Source: Rhizophagus clarus (taxonomy: Eukaryota; Glomeromycota; Glomeromycetes; Glomerales; Glomeraceae). Taken from it: DNA of 64,000 bases. The stretch is from positions 124,001-188,000 of the forward strand of contig BLAL01000073.1 in assembly GCA_015698045.1 (NCBI GenBank), written 5' to 3'. Position numbers and translations under genes: made by a program. Positions 1 through 9,912 of this stretch are shown here, piece after piece. Each line of letters opens with the position of its first letter. Positions within the stretch are counted from its first letter, which is position 1. Below the pieces are notes generated by a model. It did not search any database. It was given only the letters and a program-made list of their open reading frames with translations, and was not told the origin of the DNA.

Positions 1-741
1 AGCCACTTTGATTGTATTTTGATGGACTAACACGTTGTCGGAGTGCTATCATTTAATAATAAATAAGGTAATTAAAAATTATATAAACATAATGTACGTA
101 ATATAATATATAGATGAATTACCAAATCACGATGAATAACGTTCTCATCGTGTAAGCATGATACGGCGCTAGATAATTGATATGCCATTTTGAATTTATC
201 ATCCCAAGTGAGACTGCTAATATTTTTTTCTAGATATTTTCGAAGGGTACCACTGTCGGCATATTCCATTACTAACATATATTTCTTTGAATAATGCGTT
301 TCGTCTTATTAAAGGAAAATAATTGTTTTAAATTTTTTCGTGAATTATATGAATTTCACACAAAGGTAAATAATATTAGAATTAATTATACCTATTGTAA
401 CACCATAGAAAGTTATAATATTTTCATGAAAATGTACTTCACGCTGAATTCTAAGCTAGTAAATAATAAAAAAGAATCTTTTAATAAAAATATATTTATT
501 TATAATGACGAAATATATACTCTAATTTAATCACCTCATTAACAAAATTTTTAATTGTGATATTTTCGAGAGACTTTAACACTAAAATATTACGAGGATT
601 CATCCAATTTGCACGAAAAACTTTTCCAGAGGTTCCGGAACCAATCTCTTCAAGGTTAGAAAAGTTTTTATATTTATAACATTTAATATGTTTTTTCGAA
701 ATAGCTTCTTCGATCCAGTTTAACTCTGGTTTGCCAGACAT
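1..741 (-). CDS. TKL-type protein kinase, 3' part beyond window (kinase 1)
   Basis: Predicted cytosolic tyrosine-kinase-like kinase that would phosphorylate protein Ser/Thr/Tyr using ATP. Exons read on the minus strand: 741-535, 455-392, 304-123 and 45-1 (cut by the window edge), with GT-AG introns. The start ATG at 741 is followed by the family N-terminus (WIEEAISKKHIKCYKYKNF). The glycine loop is GSGTSGKV, the ATP lysine is in LVLKSL, the alpha-C glutamate is at the exon 1/2 junction, and the catalytic loop HRDL-HSDN spans the exon 3/4 junction. Two small departures from its neighbours are T-S in the glycine loop and V-L-K for A-L-K. The activation segment and tail lie outside the window, so intactness cannot be judged. 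The kinase call is firm; the substrate is unknown. Confidence 0.85.
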
Positions 742-815
742 TATTATGTATAGAAATACTCTTGTTATGAAAAAAAAATTTTTTTTTTTTTTTTTTTTTT
801 TCCTTCACATAAAAA

Positions 816-850
816 AAACGAGCTTATAAAACATTAATGCCGGAAAATTT
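816..850 (-). promoter_or_regulatory. conserved TATA-like kinase core promoter
   Basis: Read on the minus strand, a block with a TTTTATAAGC core lies about 80-100 bp before the ATG of kinase 1, beyond a poly-A/T run. Matching TGTTTTATAAAC-like blocks next to a TCCGATTGTTAATG-like stretch precede the other kinases in this window on both strands. Shared position and sequence suggest a core promoter; no transcript evidence is available. Confidence 0.45.
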
Positions 851-1824
851 AGTGTAAATGTTGATCATTGTGACAGAAGTGTATTTGATTTTACTATTTC
901 CATACGTGTATAATAAATAAAATGAGATAATTGAAATAATGTAGTATGAAATGAATGAAAAAATTGATTAACGATTTCCGGAATTGGGATGGCGTCTTCT
1001 AGCTATATTTGGAGCAATATTAATAAGCGGAAAAGAAATATAGGTAAACTTATCTAAACCCAATATGGCATCTATGACATTATTACATATCAAAGCTTGA
1101 CGCTTTTTTTTTTGACGATCGATTATAATGGTGACGAAATCGAGAATTGTTATACTACTAAATTTTATATGTGTTATTTATAGAAATTTAATATTGAAGA
1201 TTTTATTTTAGGTAAATTAATAAATTGCATGAATTCACTAAAAATTTGCTCGATTTTTTAGGACCTCAAAATAAACGTATGAGTAAGGGATACTATTATT
1301 ACGTCACCATAATAGGGAATTTTTACAATGTTAGTTAGAAATTTGACATATGTACATTTGATAGGCCGACGAAAAAATACAACTTGAAATAATACAGCAG
1401 TACGATTTTATTACCATACCTTTACTTAATAATTATTTTCATATTTGATATAATTAATATACAGTAAATATTATTTGTTCAAGATATTTAAATATCAAAA
1501 AAAATTATGAGATTATTTTCTAACTATTTAGCGTTAAGTGTTAATTTGCATACTGGTTCTATTGAAAACTCCTACATTCAGAAATCAATATTAAAAAAAA
1601 ATCAAATGTTATCTTTACAAGTTTGTTTTTACTTTTCAATAAATTGAATACTATTATTAAGCAAATAAAGAAGCCATTATTATGGATAGACAAACTTTGA
1701 AACGTGTGTGCAAATGATTCCATTAAAACTGCAAAGTAAAATTTTTAAATAACCATCTTTCAAAATCACAGATCAATGTAATTGTGTTACTTTTGAGAAA
1801 TTACAAGAAGCTTTGAATAACTCA

Positions 1825-1888
1825 TCAGTTCTACAAGATTATGACTGGGTTTTCTATCAGTTTTACAAGATTATGACTGGGTTTTCTC
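1825..1888. repeat. 32-bp tandem duplication
   Basis: Two adjacent copies of a 32-bp unit beginning TCAGTT(C/T)TACAAGATTATG differ at one base. This is probably replication slippage. It lies in an intergenic region and has no coding meaning that I can see. Confidence 0.8.
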
Positions 1889-1996
1889 CCAGATTCTTTA
1901 AACAAAAGAAAGGCAAGTTAAATAGTAAAAAGATAATGGAGAAGTAAAAAGACTAAAAAGACTCATAGAAAGAAGGATGATGGTTGTGAAGGGAAA

Positions 1997-2170
1997 TTTT
2001 TTTTTTTTTAAAAAAAAGGAAGGTAAAAAGTTCGTAAATTTTTCGATGGAAAAAAAAACTTTTTTTTTTTAAAAAAAAGGAACAAAGGGAAGGTTTTTTT
2101 TTTAAAAAAAAAAAGAAACGAAAAGAATTTTTTTTTCCGTTTTCGATCGCTTTTTTTTTAAAAAAAAAAA
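1997..2170. repeat. cluster of four poly-T/poly-A palindromes
   Basis: Within 175 bp there are four blocks in which about 9-12 T are followed directly by about 8-12 A, at about 1997-2018, 2060-2078, 2094-2114 and 2151-2170. Each can fold as a perfect hairpin or act as rigid nucleosome-poor DNA. Between them the strand is purine-rich (GGAA, GAAAG). Origin unknown. Confidence 0.7.
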
Positions 2171-2745
2171 TGGGGAAAGAATAAAAGAGGAGAATAAAAG
2201 CAAAAAAAAAGAACGTGAGGAAATTAGAAATAAATGAGTAAAAATTTAAAAAAAAAGCAAAGGAGATAAAAGAAACTTAAATACTACTTTTGATTTAATT
2301 TCCGTATATTTCTATGGAGAAAACCTTGCGAGCAATAATGGCATTTAATAGTGATTACTTTTCACTCTTTCTTAATTACAAGTTTTAATTAAAATTAGTA
2401 AAAATAATGTTTTAGGGAAAAATTGCAGTATTTTATTTTAACAAATGCATAAATGCACACTAAGTGTTAATGATTATTCTGTATTGCGTTTTATGATCTA
2501 GTACTTAATATTCATAGCATTTAGCTTTTCTCATTAAAATTTAATGTCACAACGTCATGTCATCACATCATCTCTCAGAAACGGTAAGATTACTCACCGT
2601 AGCAAATCGAAAAAGAAATATTATTTATTAGGTCACATATAAGTCATGTTTTTATAATGGTTGGTTATAAATTTCTAAGAGTGCATTTATTAAAATTTAA
2701 ATTATCTACTTAATATTCATAAATTGTTAATGAATAAATATCTAA

Positions 2746-5479
2746 TTAGGTTGTGGCATTATTAATATCTTTAATAATCTGTTCAACTTCCTTATAATTG
2801 ACAGAATTAATTCTAGAATTTGTAATAGGTCGTTGGTTGCTTGTACGTTGGTTGCTTTTACTAAAATTATTTCTAAAACTCGTAATGAACCGTTGGCTGC
2901 TTGTACTATCGTTTCTAGAACTCGTAATAGGCCGTTGGTTGCTTGTACTAAGACCATTTCTAGAACTCATAATAGGCCATTGACTGCTTGTTTTAAAATC
3001 ATTTCTAGAACTCGTAATAGGCCACGTACTAAAATCATTTCTAGAACTCTTAATAGGCCGTTGGTTGCCTGTACTAAGATCATTTCTAAAACTCGTAATA
3101 TGTTGTTGACTGCTTGTACTAAAATTATTTCTAGAACCCTTAATAGGCCATTGACTGCTTGTACCAAAATCATTTTTAGAACTCGCAATAGATCGTTGAC
3201 TGTTTGTACTAAAATCATTTCTAGAACTCGTAATAGACCGTTGGCTGTTTGTACTAAAGTCATTTCTAGAACTCATAATAGACCGTTGACTGCTTGTACT
3301 AAAATCATTTCTAGAACCCTTAATAGGCCATTGACTGCTTGTACTAAAATTATTTTTAGAACTCGCAATAGACCGTTGGCTGTTTGTACTAAAATCATTT
3401 CTAGAACTCGTAATAGGCTGTTGACTGCTTGTACTAAAATCATTTCTAGAACCCTTAATAGGCCATTGACTACTTGTACTAAAATTATTTTTAGAACTCG
3501 CAATAGACCGTTGGCTGTTTGTACTAAAATCATTTCTAGAACTCGTAATAGGCTGTTGACTGCTTGTACTAAAATCATTTCTAGAACCCTTAATAGGCCA
3601 TTGACTGCTTGTACTAAAATTATTTTTAGAACTCGCAATAGACCGTTGGCTGTTTGTACTAAAATCATTTCTAGAACTCGTAATAGGCTGTTGACTGCTT
3701 GTACTAAAATTATTTCTAAAACTCGTAATAGGCTGTTGACTGCTTGTACTAAAATCATTTCTAGAACTCGTAATAAATCGACTGCTTGTACTAAAATCAT
3801 TTCTAGGACTCACAATAGATGGTTGACTGCTTGCACTGGAATTACATGATTGAAAACTATTTGAAAGAGGATTATTTCTAGTACCTGAAATAGGCCGTTG
3901 GTTACTTATACTAGAACTACATAAATGAAAACTATTTGTAGAACTTGAAATAGGCCGCTGGCTACTTCTATTAGGATTGTATGAATTAAAATTTGCAGTA
4001 CTTGAAATAAACTTGTTGACATTTGTATTAGAATCATACGACTGAGAATCATTTGTACTATTATTTATCGTACTATTATTTATCGCAATAATTGTCTCTA
4101 ATCTATCAACTACTTCATGGATGTATGGACGACATTCGGCTTCATATTTCCAACAATCTATAAAATTATGATCAATAAACAAAAACAGCACTGTTACAAT
4201 ATAATCGAAATTTAAAAATCTTTATTCTTTACCAGTATAAATCTTTATATAATCCGCAGGTGTATTAGGGACAGGTGTTTCTCTGAGACCTTTTGGAATC
4301 TGCACCATTAAACTATACTTTTCTCTGCCTTTAAGAGGTAGATTGCCACTTGATATTTCCCACAATAGTACACCTACACTATAGACATCGCTTGTTTTGT
4401 TCAAGGAGTACCTTTCCAAACTAAATTTTTTCGGATCGACATATTGAACTTTACCAATTGTAGTTATAGTTAAATCTACAATCTCTTTTGATAATCCAAA
4501 ATCAGCCAATTTGATTGAATTTTGATGGACTAACACGTTGCCAGAGTGCTACCATTTAATAATAAATATGATAATTAAAATTTATAAAGATAATGCATGT
4601 AATATAACATAAATGAATTACCAAATCACGATGAATAATATCCTCATCATGTAAGCATGATACAGCATTGGCTAATTGATATGCCAATTTGAATTTATCA
4701 TTCCAATTGAGATTACTAAAATTTTCTTTTAGATAATTTTGAAGAGTACCACTGTCGGCATATTCCATTACCAACATATATTTTTTTGAATTATCTTTTA
4801 TTAAAGGGGGAAAAAAAATAGTAAATTTCATCAATTATATGAAAATAATATTAGAATTATTATCATACCTTCTGTAATGCCATAAAACTTAATAATATTG
4901 TCATAAAAATGCACTTTGCGTTGAATTTTAAGCTAAATGATTAAAAGAGATTTCAATTCAATATAACAGATAAAGACGAACATACACTGCAATAATGGCC
5001 AGTGACCCGGTTACTTGCTAAAATTTACATTATAGTCCTGACTCCTGGCCAAAATTATTTTAATTTCACGTGATATATAGATTTGTAATTCTGGCCGGCA
5101 TCATAAAATTTGGCCTACATTAAATTTGAATGGCATTTGACCTGAATGACCAGGTCCATTCAAAGGCCATTCAGGGGTTACATCACAGAATTATATAGTA
5201 TACTGTATGTTATAACGCAATTACCTCACTTATAAGTTTATCAGCGTTGTCGTCTTCGAGAGATTTTAATGCTAATGTATTACGAGGATTTTTCCAGTTT
5301 GCACGATAGACACTTCCATATCCTCCGGAACCAATTTTTTTAATGTTTAGAAAGCCTTTATAATCATAATATTTAATATGTTGATTTGAAATAGCTTCTT
5401 TGATCCAGTTGATCAACTTTTTATTATCAGCCTTCCAACAAATAGGAGCCGAAACGGCGATTTTAGTTTTATGAGACAT
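2746..5479 (-). CDS. TKL-type kinase with a long 15-residue-repeat tail (kinase 2)
   Basis: Five exons on the minus strand (5479-5225, 4932-4869, 4794-4622, 4548-4233, 4157-2746) give a protein of about 739 residues. Kinase features in order: WI-AI-HI-Y N-terminal motif, glycine loop GSGGYGSV, LALKSL lysine, HRDL-HSGN catalytic loop, DFGLSK, and a VDPKKF activation segment in place of APE. DVYSVGVLLWEISSG and DCWKYEAECRP complete the C-lobe. The last exon then encodes about 450 Ser/Asn/Gln/Arg-rich residues built of 15-residue units (SSRNDFSTSSQQPIT-like). It ends with a segment like the end of kinase 3 (NSRIN...EIEQLI), so the array looks like an expansion inside a kinase-3-type tail. Intron 1 is 292 bp, far longer than in the paralogues. 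The tail may be a low-complexity interaction region; function unknown. Confidence 0.85.
2800..3860. repeat. 45-bp coding minisatellite with 135-bp higher-order unit
   Basis: About 22 degenerate 45-bp units lie in the last exon of kinase 2. Between roughly 3286 and 3690 three unlike 45-bp units (Q-Q-P, Q-R-S and Q-W-P types) recur as a 135-bp block, present three times almost unchanged. Because 45 is a multiple of three, several other frames on both strands stay open across the array; these are by-products, not genes. Copy number is likely to vary between strains (inference). Confidence 0.9.
4985..5195. other. probable insertion inside intron 1 of kinase 2
   Basis: The equivalent intron in the other kinases is about 70-90 bp; here it is 292 bp. 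The extra sequence is GC-richer and full of GGCC and CCTGG/CCAGG words, starting near CAGTGACCCGG and ending near GGGGTTACATC. The flanks align to the short introns. Clear terminal inverted repeats or an exact target duplication were not found, so the element class is open. Confidence 0.4.
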
Positions 5480-5509
5480 AGTTATTACAGAAAATTCTTA
5501 CCACGATAA

Positions 5510-5545
5510 AAAAGATTGTTTATAAACATTATTCATAATCGGAAA
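5510..5545 (-). promoter_or_regulatory. conserved TATA-like kinase core promoter
   Basis: The minus strand reads CCGATTATGAATAATGTTTATAAACAATC about 40-65 bp before the ATG of kinase 2. It matches the block upstream of the other kinase genes. Confidence 0.45.
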
Positions 5546-6489
5546 TTACTATTCCGATTATTCTGATACGATTATTTCATTTTTTCAGATTGGCATGAAG
5601 ACAAATTCCGACAATAATGCTAAAATTAGAAATGTGTGATGATGATTATCGGTGTCCAAATTTGTATTTTTTTTAACAGTAACTTTTAATTCCGAAGATT
5701 TATTTTTGATTTTATTCTCAGCTATTTATTTCAATGACATTGTGATGAAAGCAAAATTTATCGTGTCGTACAAAAAAATATAACAAAAACATGTTAAATA
5801 CATTATAAATGAAAAGTATCTGTTTTGCTTACTTTGTTCGTTTCGGAGTTGTTATAATATCTTTTTTGCTTTTTTTTCTTTTCCTTTTTTTTTTTATCCT
5901 ACAATTTTGTAAGTGGTAATACAGTAATATGATTGCGGTATTATACTCCGAAAAGTATGTGACATAAAATTACTTACTAATGATTCTATATAGTTTATCG
6001 TAATAAAAACAAATAATTCCGAAAGTGCTGTTTCTCTTATGTTGCACGTGATGAATGCCCGATAGATGAATTTTAAAAGTATGTTACTAGTAAGACTATT
6101 CAATACATACTTTATATAGGAAGGTTATTTTTTTCCGCATTCTTACTATTTTATATTGTTTTTTTTTCAACAGAAATTATTTGAATCATCTTTTCGTATG
6201 AATTTAATATTTTTTGGACCAGTGAAGCATTTATATATTTTTATATGTACTTTGTAATAAAAATCTTATTTTCTGCATTTTTATTGTTACGGCATTTATA
6301 TTTATAAAAAAAAAAAAAAAATTTTTGGATCAGGATTTTTTTTGAATATAAAATTACAACTCTGGTAAAAGTATTATGCTGAAATAAAAGATCATTTAAT
6401 AGTTTTATTTATATGATTAAAAAAAAAATCATGTTTTTTATATATGTGCTAACGTTCTATAAAAAGAATTTATAAAACATTATGGGAAT

Positions 6490-6720
6490 TGAACGACAAA
6501 TCCGGAACCTATTACTTTATAGTTAGAAAAGTTCATAAATTCATGATATTTAATTTTTTTTTTTTTTTTTGAAATAGCATCTTCAATCCAATTTATCTAC
6601 CCGGTTTATTGTTATAAGATATTTAAGTATTATTACTACGAAAATTTTTCTTAAAAAAAAAAAAAAGCAAGTTTGTGAAACATTAGTTTATAAAACATTA
6701 ACGATCAGAAAAAAATTATT
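6490..6720 (-). pseudogene. TKL kinase exon-1 relic
   Basis: The minus strand around 6615-6490 still spells the family N-terminus: WIEDAISK, a stretch interrupted by an expanded poly-A run, then FSNYKVIGSG with the start of the glycine loop, after which homology stops. Upstream (6660-6720) the usual kinase promoter-like TTTATAAAACATTAA block is also preserved. No downstream exons are seen, so this is a dead partial copy. Confidence 0.7.
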
Positions 6721-6869
6721 TAATTCTTTCAATGTATCACGAAAAGAAAAATTCTAAAAGGATTTACTTACAATCGGAAAAGTTATTAAAATTATTCAAC
6801 CGATGTGTCATATTGACTTTTTTATAATGATATATCATTTCCATATTTCTTTAATTATTTAAGAAATTG

Positions 6870-7030
6870 ATTTTTGCCAAAACTGGAATCATCCGACTCG
6901 GGTTTAAATCTCCATTTGATCTACCATAATGTCCTGATCAGGACGTTAATTAGACCGATCTTCCTTTTTTTGGTAAGAAAAAAAAGAAATTTTATGCTAA
7001 TTTTTAAATTCTGGAAGGCTCTTGTTTTAT
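6870..7030. repeat. dispersed repeat (GACTCGGG / GGACGTTAATTAG type)
   Basis: This segment is similar, in inverted orientation, to the roughly 180-bp repeats at 19965-20500 and 25205-25800. Shared words are GACTCGGG, CTCCATTTGATCTACC and the rotated GTCCTAATTAGGAC motif. A fragment also flanks the element inserted at 31869. Class unknown. Confidence 0.55.
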
Positions 7031-7541
7031 TTGTTACACATGATTTCACAGAAGATATTATATTTTTCATTGAAAATGGCCGGAACCGGAAGTCCGAACG
7101 AATATAAAAAATACAATTTAATAATGAATTAATGACATGATCGAGCAATTCATAAAACTCGTGTAACATTATAGCGAAAAGAGAAGTTGAATATTAGGGT
7201 ATGATTTCATGATGAATACCAGATTTACCAGACATATACGTAATAAGAAAAAATAAAATTACAAATTCTTACGAACAACTATCTTTATAATAATAATAAT
7301 TTATTATTGATAATGTCTTTTATCCATTTATTAATAAAAACATTCCGACTTTTTTTTTTTTTTTTTACAACTTTCATTAATTCAACAACAGGTATTGAAT
7401 AGATGAATTTTCAGAGCTTATAACCGATAAATTACTTAAAGGTAATTAATGCTGATGAAATAATGAAATATTTAAATTGGTTACGATTTATTCAAATAAT
7501 TCGATTCTTTACAAAAATTGTGTGTAGTGAATTACTGATTT

Positions 7542-9062
7542 TTATGAATTATTAATGTTTCTAATAAGCTGTTCGATTTCCTCATTGTCAGAATTAATTC
7601 TAGAATTTGTAACAGACCATCGGCTGCTTCTACTAGAACTATGTGAATGAAAATTATTTGTAGAGCTTGAAATAGGATTAATTCTAGATCCTTTATTAGA
7701 ATTATATGAATAAATATCATTTGTAGAGTTTAAAATAGGCCGCTGGTTATTTATATTAGAATTACATGGATTGGACCTCTGGACGTTTGTATTAGAATTA
7801 TACGACCGAGAATCACTTATACTATTATTTATCGCAATAATTGTCTCCAATCTATTAACTACCTCATGGATATTTGGACGATAATCTGCTTCAAGTTCCC
7901 AACAATCTATAAAATTATAAAAAAAAAAAAATGTTATCAAATTGATAATATTTTATATCATAATATAACTTTAAATTATATTTACCAGTATAAATCTTTG
8001 TATAATCCGCAGGCGTATTAGGGATAGGTGTTTCTCTGAGACCTTTTGGAATTTGCACCATTAAACTATACCGGCTTCTACCTTTAAAAGGTTGATGACC
8101 ACTTGATATCTCCCACAATAGTACACCAGTACTATAAACATCGCTCTTTTTATCCAAGGAGTATTTTTTTTCCAACGTAAATTTTTTTGGATCGACATAC
8201 GGAACTACTCCATCTATTGATTGTGATTTAATTAATTCATCAATCTTTTTTGATACTCCAAAATCAGCCAATTTAATAGTATTTTGATGAACTAACACAT
8301 TTTTGGGATGCTATTAATATAATATAATAATTAAATTGTGAATTTATATTTGCATATATTATATGTAATTTAAAATAAATAAATTACCAAATCACGATGT
8401 ATAATATTCTCATCATGTAGGACCGATACTGCGCAGGCTAATTGGTATGCCATTTTGAGTTTATTGTCCCAAGTGAGATTATTAAAATTTTCTTTTAGAT
8501 ATTTTTCAAGAGTACCACTGTCGGCATATTCCATTACCAACATATATTTCTTTATACTATCATTTGGATTTTCTTATTTAAAAGAAAAAAATAATTATTC
8601 AATTTATATTTTATAACATAAAAATAATGTCAAAATTATTATACCCGTTGTAATCCCATAGAACTTAATAATATTGTCATAAGGGTGCACATCGCGATTA
8701 ATATTAAGCTACAGTAAATGATCAAAGAGGTTTCCATTACAAATGTATTCATTACAAAGACGAAAGTGTAGTATATATTATAACATAATAACCTCATAAA
8801 CAAGTTTTTCAACGGATGTTGCGTCATCGACGTCGTTGAGAGATTTTAATGCTAAGATATTATGAGGATTTTTCCAATTTGCACGATAGACATTTCCAAA
8901 TCCTCCGGAACCAATTTTTTCGAGGTTGGAAAAGTTTTTATAATCATAGTATTTGATATGTTTTTTTGAAATAGCGTCTTCGATCCAATTAATCACCGCT
9001 TTATTATCACCATTACGCCGATGAATAGGATGAACAGGAGCCGAAATGGTTTTATTAAACAT
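7542..9062 (-). CDS. TKL-type kinase with Asn/Ser-rich tail (kinase 3)
   Basis: Five exons (9062-8793, 8708-8645, 8572-8388, 8310-7986, 7906-7542) give about 402 residues. Landmarks: WIEDAISKKHIKYYDYKNF, glycine loop GSGGFGNV, LALKSL lysine, HRDL then HPKN in the catalytic loop, DFGVSKK, PYVDPKKF, DVYSTGVLLWEISSG, DCWELEADYRPNIHEVV. All introns are GT-AG with the family phases (0, 1, 0, 1). The tail of about 95 residues after the kinase fold is Asn/Ser/Arg-rich, without Sel1 repeats. Its two ends match the two ends of the kinase 2 tail, making it the likely unexpanded form. All catalytic residues are present, so it is probably active. Start chosen at ATG 9062 because the reading frame is closed upstream and the kinase 2 N-terminus aligns. 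Confidence 0.87.
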
Positions 9063-9099
9063 AATTATTAACGGATAATTCCAAGATTTTTAATAAAAA

Positions 9100-9132
9100 A
9101 AAAATTTGTTATAAACATTTTTTATAATCGGA
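9100..9132 (-). promoter_or_regulatory. conserved TATA-like kinase core promoter
   Basis: The minus strand shows CCGATTATAAAAAATGTTTATAACAA about 45-70 bp before the ATG of kinase 3, matching the block of the paralogues. Confidence 0.45.
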
Positions 9133-9912
9133 AATTATTATTCCATTATTCCGACATTTTATATTTACGTCAGCATACAGCATAAAAATAATATTGATTT
9201 ATGCCATAACTGGATTGTGATGATTATCAGTGTCCAAATTAAGATGGCAATGAATTTTTTTTATAAAGAAAATTTATTTTTTAATAATTCTCGACAATTT
9301 ATTTAATTAACTAGAATATGCGTTTGTTTCACGTGCAGGAGTGTCCTACTGCGAAAAAAGTTCTTTCAATGAAAGCGATTTTATGCTAAAAACAATTTCT
9401 AAAATTGGATGGCATCTTTCATAATTTAAAGCATTATTAGGCTTCTATTCACATTCTTTGTCGCACAAAATCCATTAATAAGCGGAAAAAAAATATATAG
9501 ATAAATCTTATTACATTTTATTCATTACCGAAATTGATTGTCAAACCGTTATTTATTTATTTTTTTTTTTTTTGTTTTTTGATGGTCAATCATAAATCGA
9601 GAAATTGTTACTTTGTTTAATTTTTGTGTATAGAATATTATAGTATGCAAAATTTCTTTCATAAGTCCATCTTTTTAGTCTCAAAGCGATAATGAGACCG
9701 ATTTCCTTTTTTGATAAAAAACAACTTTAATTCCAAGAGCTTTTCTTTTATATCCATTTTATGCTCACATATTTCATGCAGACTTCATTAATTATTCTGG
9801 TCGGATAATAATTGAATGAGAATCTGTCCTATTTTAGTTTTTATTCATGCAGGATTTAAATAAATGAATCTTTTTCATTTCCTTTTTTTTTTATTGAAAA
9901 ATCACCTTACGA
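9133..9912. other. intergenic upstream of kinase 3
   Basis: No gene is seen. The stretch is AT-rich with a poly-T run near 9560-9580. It resembles parts of 960-1100 (GGATGGCATCTT...TTAATAAGCGG) and of other kinase upstream regions, so it belongs to the duplicated kinase flank. Confidence 0.5.

Larger units (their letters stand above)
742..2745. other. intergenic between kinases 1 and 2
   Basis: No gene is recognisable. The stretch holds a poly-T run at 779-801, a segment at about 1040-1100 resembling ones at 11850-11880 and 18240-18270, a 32-bp tandem duplication near 1825 and four T-run/A-run palindromes near 2000-2170. From 2500 to 2745 it is the 3' flank of kinase 2. Confidence 0.6.
5480..7541. 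other. intergenic with kinase relic and dispersed repeat
   Basis: Apart from the kinase exon-1 relic near 6490-6615 and the dispersed repeat near 6870-7030 (separate entries), this is AT-rich sequence with poly-T and poly-A runs. Short open frames at 5894-6103 and around 6900-7170 have no family features. Confidence 0.6.

Noticed and set aside
2833-3849. 338-residue plus-strand open frame of KIISRTRNRPL-like repeats
   Set aside because: It lies exactly opposite the kinase 2 minisatellite tail. A 45-bp period keeps several frames open, so this is a by-product, as are the minus-strand VQAVNGLLRVLEMIL-like frames at 2742-3800.
2800-3860. Possible CRISPR array or satellite DNA
   Set aside because: Units are contiguous, in frame with a kinase exon, and have no spacers; the genome is eukaryotic.
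5894-7169. Small open frames upstream of kinase 3's 3' end
   Set aside because: No motif, no conserved copy, and composition as in spacer.
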